Assembly: GCF_900099685.1 (NCBI RefSeq)
Contig: NZ_FNDW01000001.1
Location: 124,001-188,000, forward strand
From: Chryseobacterium taeanense
Lineage (GTDB): Bacteria > Bacteroidota > Bacteroidia > Flavobacteriales > Weeksellaceae
Length of the DNA stretch: 64,000 bases
Direction: 5' to 3'
Shown: positions 28,256-37,757 of the stretch, piece after piece
Numbering within the stretch: position 1 is the stretch's first letter
Layout: each line of letters starts with the position of its first letter
Program-made: the position numbers and the translations under genes
The notes under the pieces: model-generated
The model's database searches: none
Told to the model about the DNA's origin: nothing
What the model saw: the letters and a program-made list of their open reading frames with translations, nothing else

Positions 28256-29278
28256 TCAGAAAAGTTCTCCCGGATTTTTAGGCCTTGCAATATTTAAATG
28301 TTTGTACGCTTTATCCGTTACCTCACGCCCTCTGGGCGTTCTGATGATAAATCCTTCCTGAATCAGGAAAGGTTCATAAACTTCTTCCAACGTTTCCGGA
28401 TTTTCTGCGATTGATGTTGCCAGGGCAGAAATTCCCACAGGTTTTCCTTTAAAATTCTCAATCATGACCCGCATGATTTTATTATCCATTTCGTCAAGAC
28501 CAAACTCATCTACATTTAACGAATTAAGAGCATATTTCGTAATGTTGATCTCGATTTCTCCATTTCCTTTGATTTCTGCAAAATCACGGACTCTTCTGAG
28601 AAGAGCATTCGCAATCCTTGGAGTTCCCCGGCTTCTGCGCGCAATTTCAATCGCTGCATCTTCGTAAATCTTTACCCCCAAAACCCTTGAGCTTCTCTGA
28701 ATAATCATTGATAAAAGCTCAATCGTATAGTATTCCAGTCTGCTCTGGATTCCAAATCTTGCCAGCATGGGTTTGGTAAGCATACCACTTCGGGTAGTTG
28801 CACCCACCAGTGTGAAAGGATTTAAACCAATCTGGACACTTCTTGCATTCGGACCGGTCTCAAGCATAATATCGATCTTGTAATCTTCCATGGCAGAATA
28901 CAGATATTCTTCCACAACAGGCGACAGGCGGTGAATTTCATCGATAAAAAGAACATCGTTCTCTTCGAGATTGGTAAGTAGGCCTGCCAAACTCCCGGGT
29001 TTATCCAATACCGGCCCTGAAGTAATTTTACAATTTACTCCTAATTCATTCGCTATGATATTGGCTAAAGTAGTTTTTCCTAAACCTGGAGGACCATGCA
29101 AAAGAACATGATCGAGTGCACCGCCACGTTTTTTAGCAGCCGTTACAAAAACTTCAAGATTTTCCAGTGTCTTTCTCTGACCCGCAAAATCCCTGAAACT
29201 CTGGGGACGAATCTGCTCTTCCTGTGCAAGTTCTTCACGGGAATAATTGTCTTTATCTGGATGTAAAAAGTCTGGCAT
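28256..29278 (-). CDS. ruvB: Holliday junction branch-migration ATPase RuvB
   Basis: AAA+ motor that drives branch migration with RuvA during recombination repair. The 340-residue protein has Walker A GPPGLGKT at 62-69, Walker [10 protein letters not shown], sensor and arginine-finger segments (GATTRSGML) and the C-terminal winged-helix DNA-binding domain ending around [13 protein letters not shown]. Length and all motifs match the family. Neighbours do not include ruvA or ruvC. Confidence 0.97.
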   Translation of the reverse strand: MPDFLHPDKDNYSREELAQEEQIRPQSFRDFAGQRKTLENLEVFVTAAKKRGGALDHVLLHGPPGLGKTTLANIIANELGVNCKITSGPVLDKPGSLAGLLTNLEENDVLFIDEIHRLSPVVEEYLYSAMEDYKIDIMLETGPNARSVQIGLNPFTLVGATTRSGMLTKPMLARFGIQSRLEYYTIELLSMIIQRSSRVLGVKIYEDAAIEIARRSRGTPRIANALLRRVRDFAEIKGNGEIEINITKYALNSLNVDEFGLDEMDNKIMRVMIENFKGKPVGISALATSIAENPETLEEVYEPFLIQEGFIIRTPRGREVTDKAYKHLNIARPKNPGELF

Positions 29279-29348
29279 TAATTCAATTTCATTTACCGTA
29301 AAGATAAGGAAATTGAGGTTACGATTAAAGAAGGATGTTAAGATTTAA

Positions 29349-29373
29349 GGTTGAGGTTAAGGTTTAGGTTGAG
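29349..29373. repeat. 25-bp inverted repeat, left end of the four-helix-bundle cassette
   Basis: A GGTTGAGGTTAAGGTTTAGG block that matches the reverse complement of 29805-29829 at 24 of 25 positions. It lies 64 bases upstream of the start of the S23-like gene. Confidence 0.85.
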
Positions 29374-29437
29374 ATGAGACGAGCAAAACATTTGATTTAT
29401 TTTAAGTATTTTTGGAAAGGAAATTTAATAATAACAA

Positions 29438-29803
29438 ATGATAAAAGATTTTACCGAAATGCCCGTTTGGCAAAAGGCAATGGATATTGCTGAAAAGTGT
29501 TTCAAAATATCTGAAAGTTTACCCAAAAAAGAAGATTATGCACTCGCATCACAATTAAGAAGAGCCGCCGAAAGTATTTCGGCAAATATTGCTGAAGGTT
29601 TTGGGAGAAGAACATCTAAAGATAAAAGCAGATTCTATGATATTTCGAGAGGATCAGCATTTGAAACGAAAAGCCATTTAATATATGGGCACAGAGTAAA
29701 ATATTTTGCAGAAAATGAGAGTTTAGAAATACAAAATTTAATTGGTGAGGTTATATATGATTTAAATAAAATCACAAGTAGATTAAATAATAACCACTTT
29801 TAA
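29438..29803 (+). CDS. Four-helix-bundle protein of the S23/IVP family
   Basis: A 121-residue protein with the family pattern: MIKDFTEMPVWQKAMDIA at the start, SQLRRAAESISANIAEGFGR in the second helix and a C-terminal helix with EVIYDLNKI. These proteins are named after the 23S rRNA intervening-sequence protein; related small bundles also serve as Avd accessory proteins in diversity-generating retroelements. Neither an rRNA gene nor a reverse transcriptase lies nearby, so it is a solitary copy. The stop codon falls in the first bases of the right-hand repeat block (29801-29829), and both flanks carry an inverted repeat. Function is unknown. Confidence 0.85.
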   Translation: MIKDFTEMPVWQKAMDIAEKCFKISESLPKKEDYALASQLRRAAESISANIAEGFGRRTSKDKSRFYDISRGSAFETKSHLIYGHRVKYFAENESLEIQNLIGEVIYDLNKITSRLNNNHF

Positions 29804-29804
29804 C

Positions 29805-29829
29805 CTCAACCTCAACCTTAACCTCAACC
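29805..29829. repeat. 25-bp inverted repeat, right end of the four-helix-bundle cassette
   Basis: CTCAACCTCAACCTTAACC-type block, reverse complement of 29349-29373 with one mismatch. It lies immediately after the stop codon and 8 bases before hutI. Confidence 0.85.
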
Positions 29830-29836
29830 ATAATAC

Positions 29837-31063
29837 ATGAAACTAATTGGACCTTTTAAGCAAATTATAACGCTTGCCAATCTTCCTCTAAGAGGAAAAA
29901 TTTCAGATGAGCAGCTCGAAATTGTTGAAGATGGCGGAATTATAGTCAACGGAAATAAAATTTACAAAATCGGAAATTTTGAAAATTTAAAATCTGAAAA
30001 TCAAAATATTGAAATTGAAAAAGTTCAAGGAGAGCAGATTGTTCTTCCTGCTTTCACAGATTCACATACCCATATCTGCTTTGGTGGAAACCGAGCTAAT
30101 GATTTTGCCATGCGTAATGCCGGGAAGACTTATCTTGAAATTGCTGAAAGCGGGGGAGGAATATGGAGTTCAGTGCAGCATACACGAAATGCTTCTGAAG
30201 AAGAATTATTAAAAACATTACTGGAGAGAATTGATTTTCTGATAGCTTTGGGAATAACTACCATTGAAGTAAAAAGCGGCTACGGCCTGGATGTGGAAAA
30301 CGAACTTAAAATGCTGCGGACGATTCAAAAAGCACAACAACAGACTCTGGCTACATTGGTTCCTACGTGTCTTTCTGCGCATTTGAAACCAAGGGATTTT
30401 AAAGGAAGCAATGAAGAATATTTACAATATATTTTAAATGAAATTTTACCAACAGTAAAAGAAGAAAACCTGGCCAAAAGGGTTGATATTTTTATCGAAA
30501 AATCAGCATTTCAACCTGAAGAAAGTAAAACATTTTTGCTTGAAACTAAAAAACTAGGTTTTGATATCACGGTTCATGCAGACCAGTTTACTCCCGGAAG
30601 TTCAAGGATTGCGGTAGAAGTAAGAGCGAAGTCTGCAGACCATCTGGAAGCGACTGTTGATGAAGATATTGAATTCATAGCACAATCTGAAACAGTGGCT
30701 ACGGCGTTACCCGGCGCCAGCCTAGGTTTAGGTGAAAAATTTACTCCGGCAAGGAAATTACTGGATGCCGGAGCTATTTTGGCGATCGCAAGCGACTGGA
30801 ATCCAGGATCGGCACCGATGGGAAATTTAATTACACAGGCTTCTATTTTAGCGACATTTGAAAAGTTGACGACGGCGGAAGTTTTAGCTGGAATAACCTT
30901 TCGTTCTGCTTTTGCGTTAGGACTTCAGGACAGAGGAAAACTGGAAGTAGGATTAAAAGCAGATTTTGTTACATTCAAAACTGATAATTTCCAGAATGTA
31001 CTTTATCATCAGGGAAGTTTGAGAGCGGAACATGTTTATATTGAAGGAATGAAAATTGAATAG
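29837..31063 (+). CDS. hutI: Imidazolonepropionase
   Basis: Third step of histidine breakdown: opens imidazolone propionate to N-formimino-glutamate. The 408-residue amidohydrolase has the metal-binding SHTHICFGGNR at about 76-86, a TTIEVKSGYGLD substrate-binding segment, a later HADQFTPG histidine and an ASDWNPGSAP aspartate near 320. These are the expected metal and catalytic residues. The gene precedes the formimidoylglutamase gene by 68 bases. hutH and hutU are not within the window, so the pathway is split or lies elsewhere. Confidence 0.95.
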   Translation: MKLIGPFKQIITLANLPLRGKISDEQLEIVEDGGIIVNGNKIYKIGNFENLKSENQNIEIEKVQGEQIVLPAFTDSHTHICFGGNRANDFAMRNAGKTYLEIAESGGGIWSSVQHTRNASEEELLKTLLERIDFLIALGITTIEVKSGYGLDVENELKMLRTIQKAQQQTLATLVPTCLSAHLKPRDFKGSNEEYLQYILNEILPTVKEENLAKRVDIFIEKSAFQPEESKTFLLETKKLGFDITVHADQFTPGSSRIAVEVRAKSADHLEATVDEDIEFIAQSETVATALPGASLGLGEKFTPARKLLDAGAILAIASDWNPGSAPMGNLITQASILATFEKLTTAEVLAGITFRSAFALGLQDRGKLEVGLKADFVTFKTDNFQNVLYHQGSLRAEHVYIEGMKIE

Positions 31064-31131
31064 TTTATTGTAATAAAAATTACGTTTAGATGCTTTCTGC
31101 ATAAGAACTACAACACACACAAATTGAATTT

Positions 31132-32055
31132 ATGAATAACAATATTTGGCAGGGAAGATTAGACGGCGAAGAACTTCTTTACCACAGAATATTTCAGCGG
31201 GTAAAGGAAGAGAATAATTATGATATTATTTCAACTAAGGATTTCGTTTTGCACGGATTTGCAGTAGATGAAGGAGTCAAAAGGAATAAAGGAAGGGAAG
31301 GTGCAAAAGATGCTCCTGACGTAATCAGAAAGAATATGTCAAATTTTCCGGTAATCCGTCCCGATTTTACACTTCTCGATTTCGGAAATATTACTTGTGA
31401 AGATGGTAATCTGGAAGAAACACAGAATAATCTGGCAAAAAATGTATCTAAAGTATTACTGAAACATGGCAGGTCTGTTGTTTTGGGTGGAGGACATGAA
31501 GTTAACTATGCTCATTATCTTGGGTTAAAAACAGCTTTTCCTGAACAAAAAATAGGAATTATTAATATAGACGCTCATTTCGATAATCGGCAACCGGAAA
31601 ATGGAGTAGGAGCGAGCTCTGGTACGGGTTTCTGGCAGATTGCTCAGGAAGGAGTAATGAATTCTTTGCATATCGGGATTCAGAGAAATTCCAATACGTT
31701 GAAGTTATTTGATACTGCCCATCAATACGGAATGAAGTATATTTTAGCAGATGAAATTTTCTTTGAAAATCTTCCGTCAATTTATCAGAGAATAAATGAT
31801 TTGACTGAAAGTGTAGATTATCTATATCTCACCATATGTATGGATGTTTTTAATACTTCCATTGCGCCAGGAGTCTCCGCTTCTGCTTACAACGGTATTT
31901 TTGCCGATGCTGCATTTATGCATCTTTACAGACATATTTTAAAAAGTGAAAAACTTTTGGCGCTTGATGTAGCAGAAGTCAATCCTTCCTATGATATTCA
32001 GGACAGAACGGCAAGGCTGGCGGCCACACTTATTAATGAGTGGTTTATGGTTTAG
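31132..32055 (+). CDS. hutG: Formimidoylglutamase (arginase family)
   Basis: Expected to hydrolyse N-formimidoyl-glutamate to glutamate and formamide in histidine use. The 307-residue protein shows the family landmarks GGGHEVNYAH (about 121-130), INIDAHFDNR (about 144-153) and TICMDVFNTSIAPGVSA (about 231-247). In most arginase-family enzymes the last motif reads S-x-D-x-D, where both aspartates bind manganese; here the first is Cys, so the metal site deserves a check. The assignment rests on the GGGHE variant typical of HutG and on the neighbouring hutI. Confidence 0.88.
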   Translation: MNNNIWQGRLDGEELLYHRIFQRVKEENNYDIISTKDFVLHGFAVDEGVKRNKGREGAKDAPDVIRKNMSNFPVIRPDFTLLDFGNITCEDGNLEETQNNLAKNVSKVLLKHGRSVVLGGGHEVNYAHYLGLKTAFPEQKIGIINIDAHFDNRQPENGVGASSGTGFWQIAQEGVMNSLHIGIQRNSNTLKLFDTAHQYGMKYILADEIFFENLPSIYQRINDLTESVDYLYLTICMDVFNTSIAPGVSASAYNGIFADAAFMHLYRHILKSEKLLALDVAEVNPSYDIQDRTARLAATLINEWFMV

Positions 32056-32178
32056 CATTATTTCAATAGAGAAAATCATTATTTTATATTATCCTAAGGA
32101 ACACATTTTGTTTCTTTCACATCGCTTTTTTAAAGCAATAAATAAATTCAGTTTTGAATTTGAAACAGAGACTATATT

Positions 32179-33471
32179 ATGGAACAATTAATTGAAAATA
32201 AACTTATCAAAGCGGATGAGGCATTTTCAGAATGGAAGAAAATTCCATTCGAACACAGGCAAAAACTTATTGCCAAGGCAGCTGAAATTTTGAAATCACG
32301 TTCTGAAGAATTTGGAGCAATTATAACTTCAGAGATGAATAAGCCCATTTCACAGGCGATTGCTGAGGTTGAAAAATGTGCTTTGATGATGAATTATTAT
32401 GCAGATGCAGAAAATATTTTACAGCCTGAAAAAATAGAATCTGAATATTCTTTTTCTGAAATACATTATGTTCCGAAGGGAGTGATTTTGGGTATAATGC
32501 CTTGGAATTTTCCTTTCTGGCAGGTTCTGAGATTTGCTACTCCAGCCATTTTAGCAGGAAATACAGTGGTGCTGAAACATGCATCGATCTGTTTCGGAAG
32601 TGGAAATGCCATTGAAAAGGTACTTCTTGAAGCAGGTTTTCCTGAAGGTGTTTTCCACAATCTTGAGATCGGACACAAAGATGTAAAGGAAGTTATAGAG
32701 CATAAGGCTATCGCAGGAGTAAGCTTAACAGGAAGTGAAAAAGCGGGTGCAGATGTTGCTTCTATTGCAGGGCAAAACATTAAAAAATCTTTATTGGAAC
32801 TTGGCGGAAGCGATGCATTCATCGTGCTGGATGATGCAGATATTGGTGAAGCGGCTAAAGTTGGTGCATTGGCGAGGCTTCAGAATTGCGGACAAACCTG
32901 TGTAGCGGCAAAAAGATTTATTATTGATGAAAAAATTGAGGATGCATTTCTTCCGAAATTTATTGAAGAGTATCAAAAATTTATTCCTGCAGATCCTATG
33001 GATAAGGAAACAAAAATTGCGGGAATGGCAAGACCCGATCTGGCAGATGATTTAGAAAAACAGTTCAAAAAAGCTCTTGAAAACGGAGCGGAGATTATTC
33101 TTCCTTTGGAAAGAATTTCTGATAATGAATTCATGCCGGGGCTAATCAGAGTAAAAGAAGGAAATCCGATTTTGAAAGAAGAACTTTTTGGACCTTTAGG
33201 GATGGTTATGATCGCTAAAAATGATGAAGAAGCATTAAAGCTGGCCAATGATATTCCTTTTGGGTTATCAAATTCTGTATGGACTAAAAATAAAGACCGT
33301 CAATTATTTTTTATTGAAAATCTGGAATCCGGTACAGTCAATATTAACAGAATGACAAGTTCTGATCCTCGTTTTCCTTTTGGAGGAACCAAAACCTCAG
33401 GATACGGAACAGAACTTTCTTTATTGGCTTTAAAAGAATTTGTGACTGCAAAAACCATTGTCGGAAACTAG
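32179..33471 (+). CDS. NAD(P)-dependent aldehyde dehydrogenase (succinate-semialdehyde type)
   Basis: A 430-residue aldehyde dehydrogenase with the PWNFPFWQ motif (Asn110), LELGGSDAF (catalytic Glu207) and NCGQTCVAAKRF (nucleophile Cys241). The GSEKAGADVA loop of the cofactor site is also present. The overall wording is close to the short GabD-like family that oxidises succinate semialdehyde; the protein lacks about 25-30 residues compared with typical forms, mainly at the N-terminus. Substrate is inferred. It starts 124 bases after hutG, followed by a terminator shared with pyk. Confidence 0.85.
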   Translation: MEQLIENKLIKADEAFSEWKKIPFEHRQKLIAKAAEILKSRSEEFGAIITSEMNKPISQAIAEVEKCALMMNYYADAENILQPEKIESEYSFSEIHYVPKGVILGIMPWNFPFWQVLRFATPAILAGNTVVLKHASICFGSGNAIEKVLLEAGFPEGVFHNLEIGHKDVKEVIEHKAIAGVSLTGSEKAGADVASIAGQNIKKSLLELGGSDAFIVLDDADIGEAAKVGALARLQNCGQTCVAAKRFIIDEKIEDAFLPKFIEEYQKFIPADPMDKETKIAGMARPDLADDLEKQFKKALENGAEIILPLERISDNEFMPGLIRVKEGNPILKEELFGPLGMVMIAKNDEEALKLANDIPFGLSNSVWTKNKDRQLFFIENLESGTVNINRMTSSDPRFPFGGTKTSGYGTELSLLALKEFVTAKTIVGN

Positions 33472-33494
33472 TATTAAAGAATCATTTAAACATA

Positions 33495-33526
33495 AAAAAC
33501 TCCCGGAAAATTTCGGGAGTTTTTGT
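33495..33526. terminator. Bidirectional terminator between the aldehyde dehydrogenase and pyk
   Basis: AAAAACTCCCG (33495-33505) pairs with CGGGAGTTTTT (33514-33524); A and T tracts on both sides let it work for both convergent transcripts. Confidence 0.85.
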
Positions 33527-33543
33527 TTATATAACATTTTGAT

Positions 33544-34989
33544 TTAAACCGTAGTCAATCTTAATGTATTGGTTTTTCCACCTTCGTAAGATGGAGTGGC
33601 ATTGATATTAATAACAAAGTCTCCAGCCTCAATATAACCATAATTATGAGTAAGCATATTAACCTGGATAATCGTTTCATCAGTGGATTTCTTCATATCA
33701 TAATAATAAGCGTGAACTCCCCAAAGTAGGTTCAGCATTGTAATAACTCTCTTATTTCCGCTGTAAACGATAATGTGAGAATTAGGTCTGTGCGCTGAAA
33801 GCTGGAATGCTGTGTAACCTGAACTTGTTAAAGTAACGATTGCAGAAACATTCGTTGTCTTTGCTATTCTTACGGCTGCAAGACAAACTCTGTTTGTGAT
33901 AAATCTTTCGTCAATACAGTTAAAGTCCTTTTCAATCGGCTCATTTCTATGTTGATAGAAGTGAGTGGTTTCGATGTTTTTTACAATCTTCGCCATGTTT
34001 TCAACTACCTGAACCGGATATCTACCTACTGAAGTTTCTCCGGAAAGCATTACGGCATCAGCACCATCCAGTACAGAGTTAGCTACGTCATTTACTTCTG
34101 CTCTTGTTGGCGTTAAGCTGTTGATCATGGTTTCCATCATCTGCGTTGCAATAATCACAGGCTTAGAATAGAATCTTGCTTTTTCTACCAATGTTTTCTG
34201 AATGGCAGGAACTTCTTCCATAGGAACTTCTACCCCTAAATCACCACGAGCAACCATTAATCCGTCGCATTCCAACAAAATTTCGTCGATATTTTTTACG
34301 CCTTCCGGTTTTTCAATTTTAGCGATAATCGGTGTTTTGAATTTCCCGTTCGGATGTTTTGAAATTAATTCTTTAAGATCAATAATATCCTGAGCATGAC
34401 GTACAAATGAAAGAGCAATCCAGTCAACTTCCTGATCGAGCATGAAATTGGCATCCTGAATATCTTTTTCCGTTAATGCAGGAAGAGAAACATTCGTATT
34501 CGGAAGATTTACACCTTTTTTAGAACTTAGCGGCCCACCCTGAATTGTCTTGGCTTTTACAGTATCTGTAAGGTTGGTTTCAGTTACTTCCAAAACTAAT
34601 TTACCGTCGTCGATAAGTATTCTTTCTCCAACTTTTACATCCTGGGGGAATTGCTGGTAAGTCATATACACTTTGGTAGAATCTCCTTCTATCTTCTCAT
34701 TTGTGAAGGTAAGAATATCTCCCGGATTAAGATATGAACCCTCTTTTACAACACCTACTCTTAGTTTGGGACCCTGTAAATCTCCTAAAATACCAACAGA
34801 AAAACCGTATTCTTTGTTTAGTTCTCTGATGATTTCGATATTTGAACGAACTAAGTCGTAATCTGCGTGTGAGAAATTTATTCTAAAAACATCAACACCT
34901 GCTCTCATTAACCCTAACATTACTTCTTTCGACGACGACGCCGGCCCAAGTGTTGCGATAATTTTTGTCTTCTTTAAATACTTATTCAT
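33544..34989 (-). CDS. pyk: Pyruvate kinase
   Basis: Final glycolytic step: phosphoenolpyruvate plus ADP gives pyruvate and ATP. The 481-residue protein starts with the KTKIIATLGPAS strand, contains the active-site IAKIEKPEGV and DGLMVARGDLGVE (Lys and Mg-binding Glu/Asp), and PVIIATQMMETM. The C-terminal domain (about 355-481) is of the usual length. The gene is the last of a leftward operon and overlaps the IPExxxVDY gene by 8 bases. Confidence 0.97.
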   Translation of the reverse strand: MNKYLKKTKIIATLGPASSSKEVMLGLMRAGVDVFRINFSHADYDLVRSNIEIIRELNKEYGFSVGILGDLQGPKLRVGVVKEGSYLNPGDILTFTNEKIEGDSTKVYMTYQQFPQDVKVGERILIDDGKLVLEVTETNLTDTVKAKTIQGGPLSSKKGVNLPNTNVSLPALTEKDIQDANFMLDQEVDWIALSFVRHAQDIIDLKELISKHPNGKFKTPIIAKIEKPEGVKNIDEILLECDGLMVARGDLGVEVPMEEVPAIQKTLVEKARFYSKPVIIATQMMETMINSLTPTRAEVNDVANSVLDGADAVMLSGETSVGRYPVQVVENMAKIVKNIETTHFYQHRNEPIEKDFNCIDERFITNRVCLAAVRIAKTTNVSAIVTLTSSGYTAFQLSAHRPNSHIIVYSGNKRVITMLNLLWGVHAYYYDMKKSTDETIIQVNMLTHNYGYIEAGDFVININATPSYEGGKTNTLRLTTV

Positions 34990-35455
34990 AATACTGGATA
35001 ATTTGATAAAGTTCTTCCTCAGAACCTAATGTATAATCTTGAATTGGAAAAACAAGATTTTCAGGGAGCAAAATTACGGAAAAATCAGGAAACTGTTCCG
35101 AACTATGCAAAATATATTGCACTTCTACCTGATTATTTAATAAAAATTTAATGTTTTCTTCTTCTGAGAAGAGCTCAGTTTGTATTTTTTTTTGTTTACT
35201 TTCCGAAGATCGGTTTGAAATAAACGTAAAACATGTCTTGGTAAACTTGTGATATGCCTCAAATCGTGGAAAAAAATAATCATAATACGATCCATGATAG
35301 ACGAGATCATCAATCCTTTTAAATTTAAGATCGTTTTTTTGATTTACGGTATAGAAAAACTCATGATCGGGTATATTTTTGGCTAATCTTACCAATCCTA
35401 TGGTAACATCTTCAAATTCTATATCATCAAGATCATAAAGCTTTTGAATTTCCAA
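34982..35455 (-). CDS. IPExxxVDY family protein
   Basis: A 157-residue protein of the Bacteroidota family named after its IPExxxVDY signature; here the motif reads LPENLVFPIQDY near residue 130, so it is degenerate. It is acidic, without a signal peptide or membrane segment, and has the family's usual place between rnc and pyk. It overlaps rnc by 23 bases and pyk by 8, so all three are probably translationally coupled. Function is unknown. Confidence 0.88.
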   Translation of the reverse strand: MEIQKLYDLDDIEFEDVTIGLVRLAKNIPDHEFFYTVNQKNDLKFKRIDDLVYHGSYYDYFFPRFEAYHKFTKTCFTFISNRSSESKQKKIQTELFSEEENIKFLLNNQVEVQYILHSSEQFPDFSVILLPENLVFPIQDYTLGSEEELYQIIQYYE

Positions 35456-36191
35456 GTATGTTTTCTTTTTTGTTTAAAATATAAAATGCTCTCTGTGCTG
35501 CTTTTTCTTCCGCTTTTTTCTTAGAGGTTTCTGTAGCATTTGCGATTTTGTCTTCTCCGAGCCATACATGACAGCGAAAAACGATCGACTTGTTCACCTG
35601 TATCTCTTCACAGGTTTCGTATTTTATATTTAATTTTTTCTTCTGGCTCCATTCGAGCAAAAGACCTTTATAACTTACAATTTTATTTTCAAGCTTATTC
35701 ATTTCGCTTGGTGTAAGAAGTCTTTCTAAAATAATCTTCCTGCAGGTTTCGTAATGAAAATCCAGATACACCGCACCTACTAAAGCCTCAAATAAATTTC
35801 CGGAGATATTTTCACCTAAAGCTAAAGATGCCTGCTTTTGCAACAGATCTGTCAGTTTTAGATCTTCTCCTAATTTATTAAGATTTTTCCTATTCACAAT
35901 CTTAGACTTCATTTGTGTGAGATATCCCTCGTTAGCCTGAGGATATGTACGAAACAAATGACATGAAATGATTGTACCCAAAACAGAATCTCCTAAAAAT
36001 TCGAGCCTTTCATAATTACTGTCTTTCTTAGAAGAATTTTTTAAAGAAAAAGCTTCACGATAAAGCGCAACATTTTGCACCTCAGTACCGAGAATTTTGT
36101 TAAGTTCAGTACTGAGAAAATAATCTCTCTCCGTTAATTTTCTTTTTCTTTTTTTGAGAAGGAATTTAGAAAAGTATTTCTGTAACTCCAT
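35433..36191 (-). CDS. rnc: Ribonuclease III
   Basis: Cuts double-stranded RNA in rRNA and mRNA processing. The 252-residue protein has the signature ERLEFLGDSVLGTI (about 59-72), the second acidic cluster at FEALVGAVYLDF, and a C-terminal double-stranded-RNA-binding domain (about 165-240, ending KKKAEEKAAQRAFYIL). The N-terminus is about 20 residues longer than E. coli RNase III and basic (LKKRKRKLTER). It lies 9 bases after fabF in the same leftward transcript. Confidence 0.95.
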   Translation of the reverse strand: MELQKYFSKFLLKKRKRKLTERDYFLSTELNKILGTEVQNVALYREAFSLKNSSKKDSNYERLEFLGDSVLGTIISCHLFRTYPQANEGYLTQMKSKIVNRKNLNKLGEDLKLTDLLQKQASLALGENISGNLFEALVGAVYLDFHYETCRKIILERLLTPSEMNKLENKIVSYKGLLLEWSQKKKLNIKYETCEEIQVNKSIVFRCHVWLGEDKIANATETSKKKAEEKAAQRAFYILNKKENILGNSKAL

Positions 36192-36200
36192 TCAGTAGAT

Positions 36201-37445
36201 TTAGATTTTCTTAAATAGAACGCAAGCGTTGTGCCCACCAAATCCAAAAGTATTGCTCATGGCTACTTTTACATCTTTCTTCGCAGCCTCATTGAATGTG
36301 AAATTCAGTCTGCTGTCGATATTCTCATCATCAGTAAAATGGTTGATGGTAGGAGGAACAATACCATGAATAATTGTTCCCAACGCAGCAATAGCTTCAA
36401 TGACTCCGGCAGCACCCAATAAGTGACCTGTCATAGATTTTGTAGAATTAATCTGAATGTCAAAAGCGTGCTCTCCCAATAATTTTGAAATGGCATTGGA
36501 TTCTGCAATATCTCCTAATGGAGTAGATGTACCGTGCATATTGATGTGATCTACTTCATCAGCAGTTAAGCCTGCATCTTCCAAACAGTTTTTCATTACC
36601 AGATAAGCTCCTAAGCCTTCAGGGTGCGGTGCGGTCATATGGTGTGCATCTGCACTCAGACCTCCGCCTTTTAATTCTGCATAAATTGTTGCACCACGTT
36701 TTACCGCGTGTTCATATTCTTCGAGAATGATAGTTCCTGCTCCTTCTCCTAATACAAATCCATCTCTGTCTTTGTCAAAAGGTCTTGAAGCGGTTTTAGG
36801 ATCATCATTTCTTGTAGAAAGTGCCATCATCGCATTGAACCCGCCGACACCACTTGCTGTAACGGCTGCTTCAGAGCCACCGCATACAATTACATCTGCT
36901 TTTCCAAGCTGGATCAGCATTTTGGCATCAATCAAAGCATTTGCTGAAGATGCGCATGCAGATACTGTTGTGTAATTAGGACCGTGAAAACCATATTCTA
37001 TAGAAATATGTCCCGGTGTGATATCCGCAATCATTTTAGGAATAAAGAAAGGGTTGAATCTCGGGATTTCCGTATTTGCCCATCCTAAAACTTCAGTTTC
37101 GAATGTCTCCAAACCTCCGATTCCGGAACCCCAGATTACTCCGACTCTGTTTTTGTCTACGCTGTCTTCAATAATTCTTGAGTGTTGTACTGCTTCTCTT
37201 GCAGCAACAAGCCCAAGCTGTGTATTTCTATCCATTTTTTTTGCCTCTTTCTTATCGAAATGTTGCAACGGATCGAAATTTTTAACCTCGCAGGCGAATT
37301 TTGTTTTAAAGTTTGTGGCATCAAAAAGAGTAATAGGAGCGGCACCGCTCTCACCTTTTACAAGATTTTCCCAGTATTCTTTTGCATTATTTCCAATAGG
37401 TGTTATTGCTCCAAAACCGGTTACAACTACTCTTTTTAATTCCAT
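36201..37445 (-). CDS. fabF: 3-oxoacyl-ACP synthase II
   Basis: Condenses malonyl-ACP with acyl-ACP in fatty-acid elongation. The 414-residue protein starts with the RVVVTGFGAITPIGN motif, has the catalytic Cys in TVSACASSANAL (about 160-171) and two active-site histidines in MHGTSTPLGD and GHLLGAAG. Length and Cys-His-His triad match FabF. The acyl carrier protein gene lies 34 bases upstream in the same direction, a typical pairing. Confidence 0.97.
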   Translation of the reverse strand: MELKRVVVTGFGAITPIGNNAKEYWENLVKGESGAAPITLFDATNFKTKFACEVKNFDPLQHFDKKEAKKMDRNTQLGLVAAREAVQHSRIIEDSVDKNRVGVIWGSGIGGLETFETEVLGWANTEIPRFNPFFIPKMIADITPGHISIEYGFHGPNYTTVSACASSANALIDAKMLIQLGKADVIVCGGSEAAVTASGVGGFNAMMALSTRNDDPKTASRPFDKDRDGFVLGEGAGTIILEEYEHAVKRGATIYAELKGGGLSADAHHMTAPHPEGLGAYLVMKNCLEDAGLTADEVDHINMHGTSTPLGDIAESNAISKLLGEHAFDIQINSTKSMTGHLLGAAGVIEAIAALGTIIHGIVPPTINHFTDDENIDSRLNFTFNEAAKKDVKVAMSNTFGFGGHNACVLFKKI

Positions 37446-37479
37446 AAACTTTGTTTAATTTCTTTTTTGTTGAAGAATA

Positions 37480-37719
37480 TTATTTATTTACTACTTCTTC
37501 GATATAAGCGATAGCGTGTCCTACAGTAGTAATTTTTTCAGCCTGATCATCAGGGATTTGAATATTGAATTCTTTTTCAAACTCCATGATTAGTTCAACT
37601 GTATCCAATGAATCAGCTCCTAAATCGTTTGTGAAGCTAGCTTCAGGAGTTACTTCTGTTTCTTCAACGTCAAGCTTATCAGCGATGATAGCTTTTACTC
37701 TTGATGCAATGTCTGACAT
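37480..37719 (-). CDS. acpP: Acyl carrier protein
   Basis: Carries growing acyl chains on a phosphopantetheine arm. The 79-residue protein starts MSDIASRVK and contains the DSL motif with Ser37, the attachment site ([10 protein letters not shown]). A longer frame with an ATG 33 bases upstream exists but would add 11 basic residues before the conserved start, so the shorter start was chosen. A -7 box (TATATTTG on the minus strand at 37750-37757) lies 30 bases upstream of this start; inside the longer frame, it supports the choice. Confidence 0.96.
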   Translation of the reverse strand: MSDIASRVKAIIADKLDVEETEVTPEASFTNDLGADSLDTVELIMEFEKEFNIQIPDDQAEKITTVGHAIAYIEEVVNK

Positions 37720-37749
37720 AGTAAATTTTTTTTTAATTGTTAGATGCTG

Positions 37750-37757
37750 CAAATATA
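37750..37757 (-). promoter_or_regulatory. -7 box of the acpP-fabF-rnc-pyk transcript
   Basis: TATATTTG read on the minus strand fits TAnnTTTG; the -33 element is only a T-rich GTTTTAT near 37775. The rest of 37758-38028 is AT-rich with nothing else certain; a TAGTTTTG at 37981-37988 could serve the nuclease gene. Confidence 0.55.
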
